From: Pseudoduganella sp.
Lineage (GTDB): Bacteria > Pseudomonadota > Gammaproteobacteria > Burkholderiales > Burkholderiaceae_D
Reading direction: 5' to 3'
DNA length: 45,800 bases
Assembly (NCBI GenBank): GCA_021323265.1
Contig: JAJTCO010000019.1
Location: 1-45,800 of the forward strand
Shown here: positions 16,122 through 25,518 of the stretch, in pieces
Position numbering within the stretch: the first letter of the stretch is position 1
Layout of the letters: the number at the start of each line of letters is the position of its first letter
Position numbers and translations under genes: made by a program
Notes under the pieces: generated by a model
Told to the model about the DNA's origin: nothing
What the model saw: only the letters and a program-made list of their open reading frames with translations
The model's database searches: none

Positions 16122-17423
16122 ATGGCCGCTGTACCGCAGGCACTGTCCAGGCAATCCCTCGCAACGCCCCCGAACATCCGTCGCAGCCAGACGCTGGCCC
16201 TGGTCATGCTGGTGGTGTGCGGCGTCATCAACTACCTTGACCGCGCGACGCTGGCCGTGGCCAACGAATATATCCGCGCCGACCTGGGCTTGTCGCTGGG
16301 CGAGATGGGGGTGCTGCTGTCGGCCTTCTCGTGGAGCTACGCGCTGTGCCAGTTGCCGGTGGGCGCCCTGGTGGACAAGGTCGGGCCGCGCTGGCTGCTG
16401 GGCGCGGGCCTGGTGCTGTGGTCGGTGGCGCAGGCTGCCGGCGGCTTTGCCGCGACCTTCGGCTACTTCGTGGTGGCGCGCATCATCCTGGGCATCGGCG
16501 AAGCGCCGCAGTTCCCATCGGCGGCGCGCGTGGTGAGCAACTGGTTCCCGCTGCGCTCGCGCGGTACGCCGACCGGCATCTACAACTCCGCTTCGCCGTT
16601 GGGCGTGGCCCTGGCGCCGCTGCTGCTGCCGCCGCTGATCGCTGCGACCAGCTGGCATTGGGCGTTCTTCGTCACCGGCGCCATGGGACTGGTAGCGGCA
16701 GTGGTCTGGGTTTCGCTGTATCGCGATCCCGTGCGGGAACAGTTGACGGCGGAAGAACGCGCCTACCTGGAAGAGGGCGAAGGTGGCGAGGCCGTGTCGA
16801 AGACCAGTTTCGCTGCCTGGTGCGCCTTGTTCCGCTACCGCGTCACCTGGGGCATGATGCTGGGCTTCTTTGGATCGGTCTACCTCAATTGGGTGTACCT
16901 GACCTGGCTGCCCGGTTACCTGCGCACCGAGCGCAAGATGGACCTGGCCTACGCGGGCCTGGCATCGGCAGTACCGTTCCTGTGCGGCTTTGCCGGCGCC
17001 CTGATCGCAGGCTGGGCGTCGGACCGCGTGGTGCGGTTCAGCGCTTCGCCGATTGCCGGGCGCCGCAATGCGGTGGTGGTGGCCACGCTGGGCATGGTGG
17101 CGTTCACGATTCCCGCAGCATTGGTGGAGAGCAACATCGTGGCGGTAGCCTGCATTTCGCTGGTGATCTTCCTTGCCAATGCCTCCTCGGCCTGCGCCTG
17201 GTCGCTCGCCACCGTGGCTGCGCCGCGCAGCCGCATCGCCTCGCTCGGCGCGATCCAGAACTTCGGCGGCTTCCTGGGCGGCGCCCTGGCGCCGATTCTC
17301 ACCGGCTATATCGCGCAAAGCTGGTCGTTCGCGCCGGCGCTGCTGACCGGTGCGGCGATCGCATTCATGGGCGCCATGTCATACCTGTTCCTGGTCGTAC
17401 GCCCCATCCCAGAGCAGGCTTAA
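16122..17423 (+). CDS. MFS transporter, anion:cation symporter family
   Basis: 433-residue carrier with about 12 membrane helices. The N-terminus contains VINYLDRATLAVANEYI, typical of hexuronate/glucarate and other organic-anion carriers of the ACS group, followed by the motif around GEAPQFPSAARVVSNWFP and GTPTGIYNSASPLG. It would import an organic acid by proton symport across the inner membrane. A TATAAT hexamer at 16081-16086 is a good -10, but no convincing -35 is present. No catabolic genes for a specific acid flank it, so the substrate is unknown. Confidence 0.88.
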   Translation: MAAVPQALSRQSLATPPNIRRSQTLALVMLVVCGVINYLDRATLAVANEYIRADLGLSLGEMGVLLSAFSWSYALCQLPVGALVDKVGPRWLLGAGLVLWSVAQAAGGFAATFGYFVVARIILGIGEAPQFPSAARVVSNWFPLRSRGTPTGIYNSASPLGVALAPLLLPPLIAATSWHWAFFVTGAMGLVAAVVWVSLYRDPVREQLTAEERAYLEEGEGGEAVSKTSFAAWCALFRYRVTWGMMLGFFGSVYLNWVYLTWLPGYLRTERKMDLAYAGLASAVPFLCGFAGALIAGWASDRVVRFSASPIAGRRNAVVVATLGMVAFTIPAALVESNIVAVACISLVIFLANASSACAWSLATVAAPRSRIASLGAIQNFGGFLGGALAPILTGYIAQSWSFAPALLTGAAIAFMGAMSYLFLVVRPIPEQA

Positions 17424-17561
17424 GGGACGGGCGCCGCGGTGTGCGGTTTGTGCACCGCTTCAACCGTGCGCGCCGGGGTTCGGTGCTAGACTCGTCGAAC
17501 GAATGTCGGCTGGAATGCTGGGCAAGGCCGCTGGCCCGACAGAATTCTTGTGGAGGCGAGT

Positions 17562-19763
17562 TTGGAGATTGCATCGCTGGCGACCGGCAGCGGCAACGAA
17601 AGTCATTTCGTACGCTTTTACGATCAAGACGAGATAATGCTGGAGGAAGTCGCCGATTTCCTTGACATCCCCCTGCGGGCCGGCGGCGCTTCGATCATTA
17701 TTGCGACGGTCGATCACATCAGTATCCTGCGCCGGCACCTGGCCGGGCTGGGAACCCATGCCGAGGCGTCACCGTGGTTTACGGGCGAGCTTCTGGTCTT
17801 CGAAGCGGAAGACATGCTGGCCCGGTTCATGCAGGACGACTGGCCCGACGAGGAACGCTTCAACGATACGGTCGGCAAGGTGGTGCGCCAGGCTTGCCAA
17901 GGCAACCGGACGGTGCATGCGTTCGGCGAGATGGTCGCCATCCTTTGTAGCCAGGGCTTGCATGATGCGGCCATTCGGCTCGAGCAGTTGTGGAACGGCT
18001 TGCATGAGCATCTCAAGTTCTCGCTGTTCTGCGCCTATCCCTGGAAAGTGTTTTCGTCGGTTGAGCTGGTGACCCGGTTCCAGCAAGTGTGCCGTGAGCA
18101 TGGCCACGTCTATTGCCATCCCCAGTCTTCGCGCACCGTGAAACCGCAGGAACTCCACTTGCGCGCGGCGGAGCTCGAGCAGCAGAACCGCGCGCTGCAG
18201 GGGGAACTGAGCCATGCCAACGAAGCGATCCAGACCTTGCGCTACCGCGAGCAGGAGTTGGCGGACTTCGTCAACAACGCGGCGGAAGGCCTGCACCGTG
18301 TCGGCAGCGACGGCACCATCCTGTGGGCCAACAAGGCCGAGCTGGCCATGCTGGGCTACCGCTGGGAAGACTATGTCGGGCACCATATCGCCGAGTTCCA
18401 TGTCGACCAGCCTTTGATTGAAGGCATGTTGGCGCGCATTCAGGCCGGCGCAGTGTTTTACGACCAGCCGGCGCAGCTGCGGTGCCAGGATGGATCGGTC
18501 AAGCACGTGCTGATCCATTCGAACGGTTGCTTTGTCGACGGCAAGTTGCGCTACACGCGCTGCTCCACGCGCGACGCGACGGACCGGCTGCGGCTGGAGG
18601 AGGCTTATCGCGAGCGGGAAGAGCTGCTGACGGAGCTGACGCGCATGAACCAGGCCAAGGATGAGTTCCTGGCGATGCTGTCGCACGAACTGCGCAATCC
18701 GCTGGCACCCATCTCCGCCGCAGCCGAGTCGCTGCAGGCCATGGCGGCCGATCCGGTGCGCGTCAAGGAGATCGCGGCCGTCGTGGCCCGGCAAGCGGGA
18801 CATCTCACCGCGCTGCTCGACGATTTGCTCGACGTTGCGCGCGTGACCCGTGGCCTCATCAAGCTGAGCGAGGACCAGCTCGATCTGCGCGATGTGGTGA
18901 GCGCTGCGATCGAGCAGGTCACCCCGATGACCCGTACCATGGCGCACGACGTGGCGGTGCGCCTGCCGGGGGAGGCGGCGTACGTGCGCGGCGATGTTGA
19001 GCGCCTGGTGCAGGTGGTGACCAACATCGTGACCAATGCGGCGAAATACACCCCGGCCGGCGGCAGGCTCGACGTGGAATTGTCGGTCGATGGCGCGCAA
19101 GCGGAACTGAAGGTGGCCGACAACGGCATCGGCATGGCGCCGGAACTGGTCGACAAGGTATTCCAGCTGTTCGTGCAGGGCGAGCGCTCGTCCAACCGGT
19201 CGCAGGGCGGCCTCGGTGTCGGACTGGCCCTGGTCAGGAGCCTGGTGCGCGCCCACGGCGGTACGGTGCATGCCGAAAGCGCCGGCCCGGGCCGGGGCAG
19301 TACGTTCATCGTGCACCTGCCGCTGTTGCCGCAGGCCGAGGTACAGCATGCCGCCGCGGTAGCGCTCGCGCAGCCGGCGCCTCCTCGGCCGCTGCGCATC
19401 ATGATCGTCGATGACAACGTCGATGCGGCACAAATGCTGGCGATCCTGCTGGAGATGGCGGGCCACCAGGTGCAGCTGGCGCATACCGGCGGCGATGCCC
19501 TGCGCGCGGCAGAGGCGACGCCGCCGGACGTCTTCCTGCTCGACATCGGCCTGCCGGACATGGACGGCAGGGAGCTGGCGGCGCACCTGCGGACTGTGCC
19601 GGCGCTCGCGCAGGCCCACGTGATCGCGATCTCCGGCTACGGCCAGGCGCACGACCGGCAGCAAGCGATGGCCGCCGGCTTCGATCACCATCTGGTCAAA
19701 CCCGTACGAATCGAAGAGTTGACCGCCTTGCTGGAGCAGGGGCGTCCGCCTGCCAAGCCATAA
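17562..19763 (+). CDS. MEDS-PAS hybrid sensor histidine kinase
   Basis: About 733 residues. Order: MEDS-type sensory domain (about 10-175, HFVRFYDQDEIMLEEVADFL), coiled coil (about 190-235), PAS domain (235-350), HisKA with phospho-acceptor H375 in MLSHELRNPL, ATPase with VTNIVTNAAKYTP, DNGIGMAP and GGLGVGLAL, then a receiver with phospho-acceptor D661 in LLDIGLPDMDG. There are no membrane segments, so it is a cytosolic sensor. I prefer TTG 17562, with GGAGG at 17552-17556, over GTG 17550. No cognate regulator is adjacent. MEDS domains occur in regulators of one-carbon metabolism such as DcmR; the ligand is unknown. Confidence 0.88.
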   Translation: MEIASLATGSGNESHFVRFYDQDEIMLEEVADFLDIPLRAGGASIIIATVDHISILRRHLAGLGTHAEASPWFTGELLVFEAEDMLARFMQDDWPDEERFNDTVGKVVRQACQGNRTVHAFGEMVAILCSQGLHDAAIRLEQLWNGLHEHLKFSLFCAYPWKVFSSVELVTRFQQVCREHGHVYCHPQSSRTVKPQELHLRAAELEQQNRALQGELSHANEAIQTLRYREQELADFVNNAAEGLHRVGSDGTILWANKAELAMLGYRWEDYVGHHIAEFHVDQPLIEGMLARIQAGAVFYDQPAQLRCQDGSVKHVLIHSNGCFVDGKLRYTRCSTRDATDRLRLEEAYREREELLTELTRMNQAKDEFLAMLSHELRNPLAPISAAAESLQAMAADPVRVKEIAAVVARQAGHLTALLDDLLDVARVTRGLIKLSEDQLDLRDVVSAAIEQVTPMTRTMAHDVAVRLPGEAAYVRGDVERLVQVVTNIVTNAAKYTPAGGRLDVELSVDGAQAELKVADNGIGMAPELVDKVFQLFVQGERSSNRSQGGLGVGLALVRSLVRAHGGTVHAESAGPGRGSTFIVHLPLLPQAEVQHAAAVALAQPAPPRPLRIMIVDDNVDAAQMLAILLEMAGHQVQLAHTGGDALRAAEATPPDVFLLDIGLPDMDGRELAAHLRTVPALAQAHVIAISGYGQAHDRQQAMAAGFDHHLVKPVRIEELTALLEQGRPPAKP

Positions 19764-19793
19764 AGTCTGCGTGCCCCCTTGTAATTGCTGTAC

Positions 19794-19824
19794 TATCCTC
19801 CACATGGAGTATGTGGGGAGGATA
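19794..19824 (+). promoter_or_regulatory. Inverted repeat overlapping the ribosome binding site of the RHH gene
   Basis: TATCCTCCACAT (19794-19805) and ATGTGGGGAGGATA (19811-19824) form a 12-base inverted repeat around GGAGT, with two extra bases in the right arm. The right arm contains the Shine-Dalgarno GGGGAGG, and TACTAT (19791-19796) could be a -10. It could be an autoregulatory operator for the ribbon-helix-helix product or an RNA hairpin that hides the ribosome binding site. Confidence 0.55.
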
Positions 19825-19828
19825 AATC

Positions 19829-20245
19829 GTGGCTGTTGTTGATATTAAGACAAAATTTCCGGATACCGAGAAGGTGACGGTGAACATTGGCCTGGTGGAC
19901 CTGGCCCAAATGGACTTATTGGTGGGGCAGGGCTTCTACACCAACCGGACCGACTTCGTCCGCACTGCCGTGCGCAACCTGCTGCGGGAACAGGTCGCCT
20001 CCATCAACCAAACCGCGTCACGCGAGCGCTTCGTGATGGGATTGCAGCGTTACTCGCGCAGCGACCTGGAGCGCGCCGTGGCGGCCGGCACCCCGCTGGA
20101 AATCCATGTGCTGGGGCTGGCCAGCGTGGACGACGACGTCACGCCGGAACTGGCCAGCGCCGCCATCGCATCGGTGCGCGTCCTGGGCGCCTTCATCGCG
20201 CCGCAGGCCGTCAAGCTGGCACTTGCCGACCGCATTCACTCCTGA
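19829..20245 (+). CDS. Ribbon-helix-helix (CopG-like) transcriptional regulator
   Basis: 138 residues with GTG start behind GGGGAGG. The N-terminal half has the RHH pattern: EKVTVNIGLVDLAQMDLLVGQGFYTNRTDFVRTAVRNLL-type strand-helix-helix. The C-terminal half (about 80-138) is a ligand or oligomerisation part with SVDDDVTPELASAAI. It lies 14 bases upstream of the PHB-depolymerase-type esterase, a pairing I recall in Massilia-like genomes, which suggests regulation of polyester breakdown. The inverted repeat in its leader is a candidate operator. Confidence 0.8.
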   Translation: MAVVDIKTKFPDTEKVTVNIGLVDLAQMDLLVGQGFYTNRTDFVRTAVRNLLREQVASINQTASRERFVMGLQRYSRSDLERAVAAGTPLEIHVLGLASVDDDVTPELASAAIASVRVLGAFIAPQAVKLALADRIHS

Positions 20246-20259
20246 CCTACGGACCAGAT

Positions 20260-21423
20260 ATGACACCATTCGACAAATTCCTCGGCAAGATGGGCCAAGC
20301 GGCACAGCTGGCCCAAGCCAAAGATCCGCTGGCCGCCACCAAGGTCATTCAGGACGCATTGACGGCGGCCGGGCTGCTGCGGCCGCACGCGGCTGCGGAC
20401 ACCGCCAGTCCCGCCGCGGAATTGCACGACCTGAATCCCCCGCCGGACTGGGCCGTCGCGAGGGGGAAAGTCCAGCGGGCGCGCGGGCGGGTGCCGGACG
20501 CCCGGCGCACGCCGGCGACGGCGCCCGATCCGCGCGCGCCGGGCGAATTCCGGCATGGGGCGTTCAGTGCGGCGGCCGGCCAGCGCCGCTACCGGCTCTA
20601 TGTGCCGTCGACACCGTCCGACCGGCCGCGCCCGCTGATCGTCATGCTGCACGGCTGCACGCAGAACGCCGAAGACTTCGCCGCCGGGACCGAAATGAAT
20701 GTCCTGGCCGAACAGCATGGCTGTCTCGTGCTGTATCCGGAGCAGCCGCGTTCGGCCAATGCCACGCTGTGCTGGAACTGGTTCGATGCGCTGCACCAGA
20801 CGCGCGACGGTGGCGAACCGTCCCTGATCGCGGGGATGACGCGCGAGGTCATCACGCAGTGGCAGGCCGATCCCGGGCGGGTGTACGTGGCGGGGTTGTC
20901 GGCGGGCGGCGCCATGGCCGCGGTCATGGGCGCAACGCATCCTGAGCTGTATGCCGCGATCGGCGTCCATTCCGGCCTTCCCGTGGGCAAGGCGCGCGAC
21001 CTGATCACAGGCCTGGCGGCGATGAAGCGGACGAAAGCCGGGCGCGGCAGGGCGGCGGGGAAGCTGCGGCAGCGGGTGCCGGTAATCGTGTTCCATGGCG
21101 ACAGCGACAACGTCGTGCACGCGGAGAATGGGGATGCCCTCCTCGATCAATTCCTGCACCCGGCAAGCGATACGGCTACGGTCCCGCTGCGCCGCAGCAA
21201 GGAAATCGGGACGGCGTCAAGCGGACGGCGTTTTACCAGGACGTCCGTGATCGATGAACACGGCCACCACGTCGCCGAGCATTGGGCGCTGCACGGCGCA
21301 GGCCACGCATGGTCGGGCGGTAGCGCCAAGGGCAGCTATACCGACCCCGCGGGGCCGGGCGCGTCCGCCGAGATGTTGCGGTTTTTCCTCGATCAGCCCG
21401 GCCGGGAATCGAGCACGCCATAA
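20260..21423 (+). CDS. PHB depolymerase family esterase
   Basis: 387 residues. The catalytic domain starts near residue 95 (FSAAAGQRRYRLYVPS) with oxyanion motif MLHGCTQNAEDFAAGTEMN. The lipase box GLSAGG carries S214, HGDSDNVV carries the acid (likely D283), and GAGHAWSGG carries H349. The N-terminal 90 residues are Ala/Pro/Arg-rich with no signal peptide, so this is probably an intracellular depolymerase or esterase acting on short-chain poly-hydroxyalkanoate or related esters. Operon with the RHH regulator and the following reductase-like gene (12 bases). Confidence 0.9.
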   Translation: MTPFDKFLGKMGQAAQLAQAKDPLAATKVIQDALTAAGLLRPHAAADTASPAAELHDLNPPPDWAVARGKVQRARGRVPDARRTPATAPDPRAPGEFRHGAFSAAAGQRRYRLYVPSTPSDRPRPLIVMLHGCTQNAEDFAAGTEMNVLAEQHGCLVLYPEQPRSANATLCWNWFDALHQTRDGGEPSLIAGMTREVITQWQADPGRVYVAGLSAGGAMAAVMGATHPELYAAIGVHSGLPVGKARDLITGLAAMKRTKAGRGRAAGKLRQRVPVIVFHGDSDNVVHAENGDALLDQFLHPASDTATVPLRRSKEIGTASSGRRFTRTSVIDEHGHHVAEHWALHGAGHAWSGGSAKGSYTDPAGPGASAEMLRFFLDQPGRESSTP

Positions 21424-21435
21424 CAAGGACTGCCC

Positions 21436-21990
21436 ATGAAAACGCAATACTTCACCGCCTCCAGCCTGGACGGCTTCATCGCGACCGAAGACGACTCGCT
21501 CGAGTGGCTGTTCCCGCTGGGGGACATCAGCGAATCCAGCTACCCCTCCTTCATTGCGGAAATTGGCGCGCTGGCGATGGGTTCCTCCACCTACGAGTGG
21601 ATGCTGCGCAACGCGCAGACGGTGGCGGCGGAAACCGGGGCTGCCTGGCCTTACACGCAGCCGGCCTGGGTCTTCTCCACGCGCGCATTGCCGGCGATTC
21701 CTGGCGCGGACCTGCGTTTCGTGCAGGGTGACGTGCGGCCCGTGCACGCGGCGATGTGCGCTGCGGCGGCCGGCAAGAATGTCTGGATCGTGGGCGGCGG
21801 CGAGCTGGCCGGGCAGTTCCATGATGCGGGCCTGCTGGACGAGCTGATTGTCCAGGTGGGGTCGGTCACCCTGGGACGGGGCAAGCCCTTGTTCCCGCGC
21901 CGCCTGACGCAACCGCCGCTGGCGCTGCAGTCGGTGCGCCAGATCGGCAGCGGCATGGCGGAGCTGCGCTACCTGGTGCCGAAAGCGTAG
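21436..21990 (+). CDS. Dihydrofolate-reductase-family protein (RibD C-terminal-like)
   Basis: 184 residues, intact. MKTQYFTASSLDGFIATEDDSLEWL is the typical N-terminus of YwjB/YyaP-type reductases, with AMGSSTYEWML and a glycine loop VGGGELAGQFHDAGLLDEL for the cofactor. It likely reduces a small substrate with NAD(P)H, but which one is unknown. It is the closest relative in this window of the damaged copy at 7559-8032, which lies beside ruvA whereas this one lies 30 bases upstream of ruvB. Confidence 0.9.
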   Translation: MKTQYFTASSLDGFIATEDDSLEWLFPLGDISESSYPSFIAEIGALAMGSSTYEWMLRNAQTVAAETGAAWPYTQPAWVFSTRALPAIPGADLRFVQGDVRPVHAAMCAAAAGKNVWIVGGGELAGQFHDAGLLDELIVQVGSVTLGRGKPLFPRRLTQPPLALQSVRQIGSGMAELRYLVPKA

Positions 21991-22020
21991 GCAGGTCCGC
22001 CAGCAGGTACAATGCGGAGC

Positions 22021-23068
<1,048 letters not shown>

Positions 23069-23076
<8 letters not shown>

Positions 23077-23839
23077 GGTAGCGGTGCTGGGGGCGGCGCT
23101 GCTTGCTGCCGCTACGCACGCGGCAGCGGCGACGGTGCCGGTGCAGGGCTACGCCATCAAGGCGACCTATCCACACGATCCACAAGCCTTTACCCAGGGC
23201 CTGTTCTTCAAGGACGGCTTCCTGTGGGAGAGCACGGGCCAGTACGGCGCGTCCTCGGTGCGCAAGGTCGAATTGGCCACCGGCAAGGTGCTGCAGCTGC
23301 GCGCGCTGCCGGAGAAGGTGTTTGGCGAAGGCATCGCGCCGCATGGCGACAGCATCGTCGGCATCACCTGGATGAACCAGGCCGGCTACGTGATGGACCA
23401 GGGCAGCCTGACCATCAAGGGCACCTTTAATTACCTGGGCGAGGGCTGGGGCCTGACCAGCGATGGCGAGCGCCTGTACATGAGCGACGGCACGCCGGAA
23501 ATCCGCGTGCTCGACCCCAAGTCGTTCGGCGAGCAGCGCCGCATCAAGGTCACTGCCGACGGCCAGCCGCTGGCGCAGCTCAACGAGCTGGAATGGGTCG
23601 AGGGGCAGATCTATGCGAACGTGTGGCAGTCCGAGCGCATCGCGCGCATCGACCCGTTCAGCGGCCGCGTGCTGGGCTGGATCGACCTGTCGGGCCTGGC
23701 CGCCACGGCCAAGGCGGGCAAGAACGTGGACAACGTCCTGAACGGCATCGCCTACGATGCCAAGGCGCGCCGCCTGTTCGTCACCGGCAAGCGCTGGCCC
23801 AAGCTGTTCGAGATCGAACTGCGCCCGCCCAAGAAATAA
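23069..23839 (+). CDS. Glutaminyl-peptide cyclotransferase (bacterial beta-propeller type)
   Basis: 256 residues with signal peptide [20 protein letters not shown]. It converts N-terminal glutamine of exported proteins to pyroglutamate in the periplasm. Family features: [62 protein letters not shown], and [19 protein letters not shown], the five-bladed propeller pattern. Starts inside the ruvB end (8-base overlap), so it is translationally coupled to ruvB despite having no known role in recombination. Confidence 0.92.
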
Positions 23840-23846
23840 ACGCCGT

Positions 23847-25478
23847 TCATTGCTCCGCCAGGGCGCGGGCCGTTTGCGCCAGGCCCGCGAAGCGCGCTTC
23901 CGCACCCAGGGCGGCGACGCGTTCCAGGTAGGCCGGCGCTTCCGCCGGATAGGCGCGTACCGCGCGTCGCAGCTGTTCCCGGCTTGCCGGTTCTTGACCC
24001 GCTTCCGCCAGCAGCACGGCATGGCGGAATTCCACCTCCGCGATCGGCGCGAACTGCCGTACTTTGGCGTTGAATGCCAGGCGCTGCGCCACGGGGGCGT
24101 CGGCGGCGACAAAATACTCGGGCATGGCCAGTTCCAGCAGCGGCGCGAACACCGAACCCTGATGCAGGCGCTGCATCAGGGTGGGCGTGGGCGGCAATGC
24201 TGCCGCGTAGACGTGCTCGCGGATCTCGCTGTAATTGCGTCCTGCGCGCAGCAGCCCGAACAGTAGCAGCACCGCCAGCACGGCCAGTGCCGTGCGTGCC
24301 GGCGGCGCACAACGCGTGCCGGGGCGCGCCATGGCGCCGGCGAGGAAGGCGGCGGGGCCGAGGAAGTAGGCGTAATACAGCGGCTGCTCCAGCATGCTGT
24401 GCACCGCGACGATGCCCAGCACGGACCAGCAGAGCATGGGGGCACCGCCGCAGCGCCGCAGGTGCGGGGCCAGCGGCAGCAGCAGCGCCAACAGGGCGGG
24501 CACGCCGCCGGCCGCTAGCAATTGCAGGAACAGGTTGTGCGCATACTGGTCGATGCCCCAGACACGTTCGCCGGGACGGACCTGGCCGACCAGGGTAGCG
24601 GCGAAGTTGTCCCAGCCGACGCCTAGCCACGGGTGCGCTAGCGCCATCTGCCAGGCATGCGACCAGATGAATGCGCGCGGGCCGAAAGGGTCGGCAAGGC
24701 GCGTCAAGCGCGCCAGCTGGGGACCGAGCTGGCCATGCCAGGCGGCCGCCGCCAGCAGTGCAAGCAGCAGTGCGGTTGCCGCCAAGCCTGCCAGCAGTCT
24801 GCGGCGCGCGTTGGACGGCGCATGCCACAGCAGCGCCGCAGCGATCACGAACAGGTATAGCCAGCCGCTGCGCGAACCCGCGAGCGCGAGCGCCACGAGC
24901 AGCAGCAAGGCAGCCGTGGCAGCGCCGGCGGCGCGCGAGCCGCGCCAGCCGTGCGACTGCCATAGCCATGCGAGTGCGGCCAGTCCCATGGCGATGTGGC
25001 TGGCGAAATGGTTTTGCTGGGCGAGATTGCCGTATACGCCTTCACGGCCATCCGGCGGCGGCGCGGCCACCAGGCCGCCCAGCGCCTGCCATGCGCCACC
25101 GTACTGCAACAGGCCGGCGCCGGCATTGAGCAGCGCACCGGCCAGCAGCCAACCGGCCAGCGTATCGCACAAGCGGGCCGGCTCGTCGCCAGAGGCATCC
25201 TGGCCGGCGCAAGCCAGCAGGGCCGCCCATATGAGGAAGACAGCCGACAGTAAGGCGCTGGCGCCATAGGCAAACCTGCCGAGGAAGTATTGCGCTGCGA
25301 CCAGTGCGGCCAGTAATAGCGGCGCGCCGGCGATGGCTGGCAGCGGCAAAGGCGCCGCATTGCGCCGAAGTGCCGTGGCCAGCAGCACCGGCACGGCCAG
25401 CAGCAGGGCCAGGAACTCAGGAGGGAAGGAGGCGATCGGCGCCTGGTGCAGCGGCAGCAGGAAAGGCAGGCAGGACAT
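23847..25478 (-). CDS. PglL/WaaL-type O-antigen ligase or protein O-oligosaccharyltransferase
   Basis: 543 residues, about 12 membrane helices and a C-terminal soluble tail of about 130 residues. The ATG at 25478 gives the typical start LPFLLPLHQAPIASFPPEFLA; an earlier TTG (25541) would overlap the preceding gene. The Wzy_C region contains GVGWDNFAATL and DQYAHNLFLQLLAAGG, with the conserved His-Asn, and the large periplasmic loop expected between. PglL enzymes transfer lipid-linked glycans to proteins; ligases of this shape also attach O-antigen to lipid A core. Only 7 bases separate its stop from the convergent cyclotransferase gene. Confidence 0.85.
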   Translation of the reverse strand: MSCLPFLLPLHQAPIASFPPEFLALLLAVPVLLATALRRNAAPLPLPAIAGAPLLLAALVAAQYFLGRFAYGASALLSAVFLIWAALLACAGQDASGDEPARLCDTLAGWLLAGALLNAGAGLLQYGGAWQALGGLVAAPPPDGREGVYGNLAQQNHFASHIAMGLAALAWLWQSHGWRGSRAAGAATAALLLLVALALAGSRSGWLYLFVIAAALLWHAPSNARRRLLAGLAATALLLALLAAAAWHGQLGPQLARLTRLADPFGPRAFIWSHAWQMALAHPWLGVGWDNFAATLVGQVRPGERVWGIDQYAHNLFLQLLAAGGVPALLALLLPLAPHLRRCGGAPMLCWSVLGIVAVHSMLEQPLYYAYFLGPAAFLAGAMARPGTRCAPPARTALAVLAVLLLFGLLRAGRNYSEIREHVYAAALPPTPTLMQRLHQGSVFAPLLELAMPEYFVAADAPVAQRLAFNAKVRQFAPIAEVEFRHAVLLAEAGQEPASREQLRRAVRAYPAEAPAYLERVAALGAEARFAGLAQTARALAEQ

Positions 25479-25518
25479 CAGGCCGGCGGCGTGTGCCGCC
25501 AGCCCGTTGTGACCGGCC

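Noticed and set aside
7559..21990. The two reductase-like genes as direct-repeat attachment sites of an island
   Set aside because: They are diverged throughout at the nucleotide level, not short identical repeats, so they are better read as paralogues.
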